NCBI GenBank assembly: GCA_029864065.1
Contig: JAOTUD010000069.1
Span: 1-8,968 of the forward strand
From: Gammaproteobacteria bacterium
Lineage (GTDB): Bacteria; Pseudomonadota; Gammaproteobacteria; GCA-001735895
Direction: 5' to 3'
Length of the DNA stretch: 8,968 nt
The notes beneath the pieces were generated by a model. That model was not told the DNA's origin and did not search any database. It saw only the letters and a program-made list of their open reading frames with translations. Below are positions 6,293 through 8,968 of this stretch, piece by piece (the stretch's first letter is position 1; every line of letters begins with the position of its first letter). The position numbers and the translations under genes were made by a program.

Positions 6293-6937
6293 ATGAGCGA
6301 GCATATCATCTTGCTGGTTAATGCCGCAGGAAACAGTAACATAACTGTCATGCTCGAATCGCTGTTGAATACCTACGGTTACCCGATCCTGCTGCTCGGC
6401 ACCTTCCTCGAGGGAGAGACGATTCTGGTCCTGGGGGGCGTCGCCGCGCACCTGGGCTATTTATCGCTGGGATGGGTAATCGCCTGTGGATTTGCCGGAA
6501 CCCTGTTCGGCGATCAGCTTTATTTTTACCTGGGACGCCGCCACGGCAGCGAATTCCTCGCGCGCCGACCGACCTGGCAGGCGCGCTCGCAACGCGTGCA
6601 TCGCATCCTGGAACGCTATCCGGTACTCCTTATCCTCGGATTCCGGTTCCTGTATGGCTTGCGCACGGTAACTCCTTTTGCGCTCGGCACGAGCAGGCTG
6701 CCCTACCTGCTTTTTACCGTGCTTAACGTGATCGGTGCCGGAATCTGGGCAATTGCGATCGGTCTCGCCGGTTTCTATTTCGGGCATAGCGTCGAAATCG
6801 TGCTGGGCGAAATAAAGCAATACGAGATTCAGGTAATGGCATTTGTCGGTGTTACTGGATTGCTCGCCTGGATTGTATTCATGATTCACAGGCGCAAGCA
6901 GGACAGGCGCTCGGATAGGAAAAATGAAGGATTCTGA
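6293..6937 (+). CDS. DedA-family (SNARE-associated/VTT domain) membrane protein
   Basis: 214 residues, multi-pass inner membrane protein. DedA proteins act in envelope homeostasis; several members are implicated in flipping undecaprenyl-phosphate or phospholipids and need membrane potential. Seen: the reentrant motif TFLEGETILVLGG (37-49) with the acidic E40 and E42, GTLFGDQLYFYLGRRHG (69-85) with D74, and LGFRFLYGLRTVTPFALGTS (115-134) with R118 and R124 in the position of the essential Arg residues in E. coli YqjA/YghB. Hydrophobic spans follow to about 198, then a basic tail. The start is uncertain: ATG 6293 directly follows an in-frame TGA and has a weak ribosome site, and residues 1-19 are not family-like. 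ATG 6350 (codon 20, MLESLLNTYGYP) looks like a normal DedA N-terminus, with AGGAAA upstream. corA follows after 25 bases, so they are probably co-transcribed. Confidence 0.92.
   Translation: MSEHIILLVNAAGNSNITVMLESLLNTYGYPILLLGTFLEGETILVLGGVAAHLGYLSLGWVIACGFAGTLFGDQLYFYLGRRHGSEFLARRPTWQARSQRVHRILERYPVLLILGFRFLYGLRTVTPFALGTSRLPYLLFTVLNVIGAGIWAIAIGLAGFYFGHSVEIVLGEIKQYEIQVMAFVGVTGLLAWIVFMIHRRKQDRRSDRKNEGF
6333..6348 (+). promoter_or_regulatory. small hairpin between AGGAAA and the alternative DedA start
   Basis: ACAGT, loop AACATA, ACTGT. It lies between AGGAAA (6328-6333, sharing its last A with the stem) and the ATG at 6350. Folding would shorten the otherwise too long gap between ribosome site and ATG, which would support the downstream start. 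The stem has only 5 pairs, so this is tentative. Confidence 0.3.
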
Positions 6938-6949
6938 TTGATCCGGTAC

Positions 6950-6955
6950 GGGAGA
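6950..6955 (+). promoter_or_regulatory. ribosome binding site of corA
   Basis: GGGAGA ends 7 bases before the ATG at 6963. An out-of-frame ATG at 6959 lies in between but opens no family-like protein. This site fixes the CorA start over the Met at codon 5. Confidence 0.7.
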
Positions 6956-6962
6956 AAAATGT

Positions 6963-8042
6963 ATGGCTTATTTTATGAAACGCTATCATCCGCCCGGCAC
7001 TTCCCCGGGCACGCTTCAACAGGCCAGAAAAGTCTCCGGAGCTCCGTTGAGGCTTTATTTGATGGATTACACGGATACCGAGTTTACCGAGCTCGAACTG
7101 GGAGCAGCCGAGGAGGCCAGGGATTACCTGGAACGCGACACGGTAACCTGGATACACGTGCAGGGGGACGCCGAAGCGGAAACCATGCGCCAGCTGGGCA
7201 AATTGTTCGGCCTGCATCACCTCGCGCTCGAGGATGTGATCAACTCCGGGCAACGCCCGAAGGTAGACGATTACAAGGACCAGTTGTTCGTGGTGATGGC
7301 GCATCCTTTCAAGGAGGACAACCCGACCAACGTTGTGATGGCGCAGTTAAGCATTTTTATCGGTCATAATTTCCTGATCAGTTTCCATCCGGGCGCGAAC
7401 GATCCTTTCGATCCGGTACGTAAAAGACTACGTGAACACGCGGGGCGTATCCGCCAGAAGGGCTCGGACTACCTGCTTTATGCCCTGATAGACCTGGTGA
7501 TCGACGAGGGTTTCCCGGTGCTCGAGCTGCTCGGTGACGAAATCGAAGCGCTGGAAGAGGAACTGCTGGATCGTCCGACGCGAGATTCCCTGCACCGGTT
7601 ACACCATCTCAAGCGAACGATGCTCATCGTTCGCCGGATGTTGTGGCCCCAACGCGAAATATTGAACAGGTTGATGCATGACGAAAACGGAATTATCGCG
7701 GCCGAGAACCAGGTCTATTATCGTGATTGCTACGATCACACGATCCAGATCATGGACCTCGTCGAGACTTATCGGGACATGGTGAGCGGACTGCTCGATA
7801 TTTACCTGTCCAGCGTCAGCTATCGCCTCAATGAAATCATGCGCGTGCTGACCATCATCGCAACCATCTTTATTCCGCTGACCTTTATCGTCGGCGTCTA
7901 TGGAATGAATTTCAGTAACAATGAAAGCCCCTGGGCGATGCCGGAACTGCGCTGGTATTACGGTTACCCGCTGGTGTGGTTGCTGATGATCGTAATCCTG
8001 GCGGGGATGCTGTTTTATTTCAGGCGCAAGAAATGGCTCTAG
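6963..8042 (+). CDS. corA: CorA-family magnesium/cobalt transporter
   Basis: 359 residues. CorA proteins form pentameric inner-membrane channels for Mg2+ (also Co2+, Ni2+), gated by cytoplasmic Mg2+. Seen: an N-terminal cytoplasmic alpha/beta domain (about 28-170; VTWIHVQGD at 60-68, FGLHHLALEDVINSGQRPKVDDY at 81-103), the long helical stalk (about 185-290, with EIEALEEELLDRPT), TM1 from about 293 ending in the signature Y313-G314-M315-N316, the periplasmic loop with MPEL, TM2 (about 334-352) and a basic C-terminus FRRKKWL. GMN lies almost exactly where it does in the 351-residue Thermotoga CorA (312-314). A ribosome site GGGAGA precedes the start by 7 bases. It follows the DedA gene by 25 bases on the same strand. 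I see no obvious terminator or Mg2+-sensing leader. ZntB-like relatives are possible, but the GMN and MPEL loop favour CorA. Confidence 0.96.
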   Translation: MAYFMKRYHPPGTSPGTLQQARKVSGAPLRLYLMDYTDTEFTELELGAAEEARDYLERDTVTWIHVQGDAEAETMRQLGKLFGLHHLALEDVINSGQRPKVDDYKDQLFVVMAHPFKEDNPTNVVMAQLSIFIGHNFLISFHPGANDPFDPVRKRLREHAGRIRQKGSDYLLYALIDLVIDEGFPVLELLGDEIEALEEELLDRPTRDSLHRLHHLKRTMLIVRRMLWPQREILNRLMHDENGIIAAENQVYYRDCYDHTIQIMDLVETYRDMVSGLLDIYLSSVSYRLNEIMRVLTIIATIFIPLTFIVGVYGMNFSNNESPWAMPELRWYYGYPLVWLLMIVILAGMLFYFRRKKWL

Positions 8043-8210
8043 TGCAGACAACGAAAGAAAATTTTATCTCGATGCAACAAATTCGCGTAACCTGGTCGCA
8101 ACGCTTCGCAATTGAACCCGGCGAGCACGCTGTCGTAGCTCATCCGGGCAGCGAGGCCATGTAGGTCGGCAAACCGGGGCGGAACGAAGGCGGATTCCTG
8201 CAACAGGCGT

Positions 8211-8249
8211 TTCTCGTGAAGCTGGCGCAGAGGCGCGATATCACGAGAA
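8211..8249. repeat. long perfect inverted repeat, 9-base arms
   Basis: TTCTCGTGA at 8211-8219 and its exact complement TCACGAGAA at 8241-8249, separated by 21 bases. Inside, GCGC-AGAG-GCGC (8224-8235) could extend the fold as a second stem over an asymmetric internal loop. There is no T-run on either side, so it is not a standard terminator. It may be a protein-binding site, an RNA structural element, or a remnant of a mobile element. Confidence 0.55.
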
Positions 8250-8373
8250 TAATTACCTCGCTGAAGCCGGGTGGCTCGGCGCTGCTCGGCGGCGATGTTC
8301 CCGCGTCATGGCAGGTCGCGCGGAAGCAGGCGACTGTGGCCTCGTTCAGGCCCTCAAGCTACCTTTAGGGTAC

Positions 8374-8383
8374 CGACCGGTCG
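8374..8383. promoter_or_regulatory. CGACCGGTCG palindrome, operator-like
   Basis: A perfect 10-base palindrome inside TACCGACCGGTCGTGC, 164 bases before the start of the OmpA-like gene. The ACCGACCGGTCG core resembles operators bound by some TetR-family repressors; no such regulator is encoded in the window. The match is by resemblance only. Confidence 0.3.
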
Positions 8384-8425
8384 TGCAAACCGTTTAAAGT
8401 CTCTTTCTGCAACTTTTCCCTATGT

Positions 8426-8445
8426 GGTGGTGACTTGTCGCCATC
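8426..8445 (+). promoter_or_regulatory. hairpin in the probable 5' leader of the OmpA-like gene
   Basis: Arms GGTGGTGAC (8426-8434) and GTCGCCATC (8437-8445) pair over 9 positions counting two G-U pairs, with a 2-base centre that would relax into a 4-base loop. It lies about 100 bases upstream of the start codon. Whether it is transcribed is unknown because no promoter could be placed. Confidence 0.4.
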
Positions 8446-8460
8446 TTCTGAAGTCTAAAA

Positions 8461-8484
8461 ACATATGCCTAACAGGCTTTATGT
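8461..8484 (+). promoter_or_regulatory. imperfect hairpin in the probable 5' leader of the OmpA-like gene
   Basis: Outer arms ACATA/TATGT (8461-8465, 8480-8484) and inner arms GCCT/AGGC (8467-8470, 8474-8477) enclose the loop AAC, with a 1-by-2 internal loop. With the hairpin at 8426-8445 it would give a structured leader, as known for ompA mRNAs, where structure governs stability; the parallel is inference. Confidence 0.35.
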
Positions 8485-8547
8485 CAGCAGGCCGGCGCCC
8501 AGATGCCGCTTTTGACAACGATCGGCTTTTAACCAAAGTAAATAAAA

Positions 8548-8968
8548 ATGTTTAATTCACGACTAGCAATATTGGTCGCCGCGGCGACGCTCACTTGTAG
8601 CGCATTCGCGGCAGACGAACCGCCCGGATTTACCATCAATCCAGGCATCGGGATGACCGAGTTCGACAGTTCGACGCAACTGGACGAGGATTCTCACTGG
8701 TCTCTCGGCTTCGGCTACCGCTTCGACAATCCGTGGGCGCTGGAGCTGAATTACGCGTCGGTCGATACCAACAGTAAGCCGACCGGGCTGGGTGTCGATG
8801 TCGATTACCTGACGCTGGGCGGGCTTTACCACTTACCGTCGCAGTCCAGCTGGAAGCCGTTTCTGTCGCTGGGGCTCGGCGAGCGCGGTATCGACGCCAG
8901 CGGCGCCAGCAGCGAAGACTCCGTGGTCGAGCTGGGAGCAGGACTCAAGTACCTGCTGTCGGCAAAAT
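8548..8968 (+). CDS. OmpA-like outer-membrane beta-barrel protein, 3' end outside window
   Basis: Open from ATG 8548 to the window edge, 140 codons. Residues 1-21 (MFNSRLAILVAAATLTCSAFA) are a Sec signal peptide with an AFA/AD cleavage site; Cys17 lacks a lipobox, so it is not a lipoprotein. The mature part shows alternating beta-strand patterns of an 8-stranded barrel: FTINPGIGMTEF (26-37), HWSLGFGYRF, WALELNYASVD, LGVDVDYLTLGGLYHL, WKPFLSLGLGERG, SVVELGAGLKYLL. The strand order and LNY/LGGLYHL/PFLSLGLG motifs resemble the N-terminal barrel of OmpA/OprF-type porins, which often carry a C-terminal peptidoglycan-binding domain; that part, if present, lies outside. OmpW-like or other small barrels are alternatives. 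The ATG sits in A/T-rich sequence without a strong ribosome site, in a leader holding two possible hairpins. Confidence 0.85.
   Translation, partial: MFNSRLAILVAAATLTCSAFAADEPPGFTINPGIGMTEFDSSTQLDEDSHWSLGFGYRFDNPWALELNYASVDTNSKPTGLGVDVDYLTLGGLYHLPSQSSWKPFLSLGLGERGIDASGASSEDSVVELGAGLKYLLSAK

Larger units (their letters stand above)
8043..8547. other. 505-base stretch without an assignable gene
   Basis: No protein family, tRNA or clear terminator is recognised. It contains inverted repeats at 8211-8249, 8426-8445 and 8461-8484 and a 10-base palindrome at 8374-8383. Open frames without good starts cross it: + strand 8034-8164 (ATG 8034 overlapping the corA end, stop TAG 8162), continuing in the same frame 8165-8368; and - strand 8305-8039, about 88 codons, only one ATG (8143). 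The + frame 8165-8365 has third positions rich in G and C, like the coding genes here, so a decayed gene is possible. From about 8384 the sequence becomes A/T-richer, as expected for a promoter/5' leader of the next gene. Confidence 0.6.

Noticed and set aside
8512..8544. TTGACA at 8512-8517 as a promoter for the OmpA-like gene
   Set aside because: The nearest A/T-rich -10 candidate (TAAATA, 8539) is 21 bases away and almost on the start codon.
8461..8550. GCCTAAC (8467-8473) as an integron attC inverse core site
   Set aside because: It fits RYYYAAC, but no GTTRRRY partner occurs downstream (GTTTAAT at 8549 fails), and no integrase or cassette is visible.

Overview
The window reads like a stretch of a gammaproteobacterial chromosome, probably free-living or marine, with GC in the high 50s by eye. 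YceH (UPF0502), an HPF-like protein with a fused cold-shock-like domain, and an OmpA-type barrel all fit that group. I assign no genus. No transposase, phage gene, CRISPR array, rRNA or tRNA was found. I see no clear new biological system. The most unusual parts are a probably frameshifted small gene (3383-3657) and a roughly 500-base stretch without a convincing gene but with strong inverted repeats (8043-8547).

Layout. (1) 1-1818: the C-terminal four fifths of an RtcB RNA ligase on the + strand, converging on a ribosome hibernation factor with a cold-shock-like tail on the - strand. One repairs broken RNA and the other protects idle ribosomes, so this is a plausible RNA/translation stress pair. 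(2) 6192-2024, all on the - strand: cardiolipin synthase, an MscS-type channel, a small broken gene, yceH, and a 2OG-Fe(II) oxygenase of the TIGR02466 type. Spacing is short, two starts overlap an upstream stop codon, and a REP-like hairpin follows the last gene, so the set may form one transcript. (3) 6293-8042, + strand: a DedA membrane protein and a CorA metal transporter 25 bases apart, divergent from cardiolipin synthase. The 100-base divergent gap holds a perfect 12-base palindrome. (4) 8043-8547: no assignable gene, three inverted repeats and a 10-base palindrome. (5) 8548-end: the start of an exported OmpA-like beta-barrel protein, cut by the window edge.

How the genes fit together. 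Regions 2 and 3 are mostly envelope functions: an anionic phospholipid maker, a tension-gated channel, a DedA-family protein (a family tied to lipid carrier flipping and membrane potential), a Mg2+ channel, and then an outer-membrane protein. Grouping them as an envelope homeostasis neighbourhood is inference from position only.
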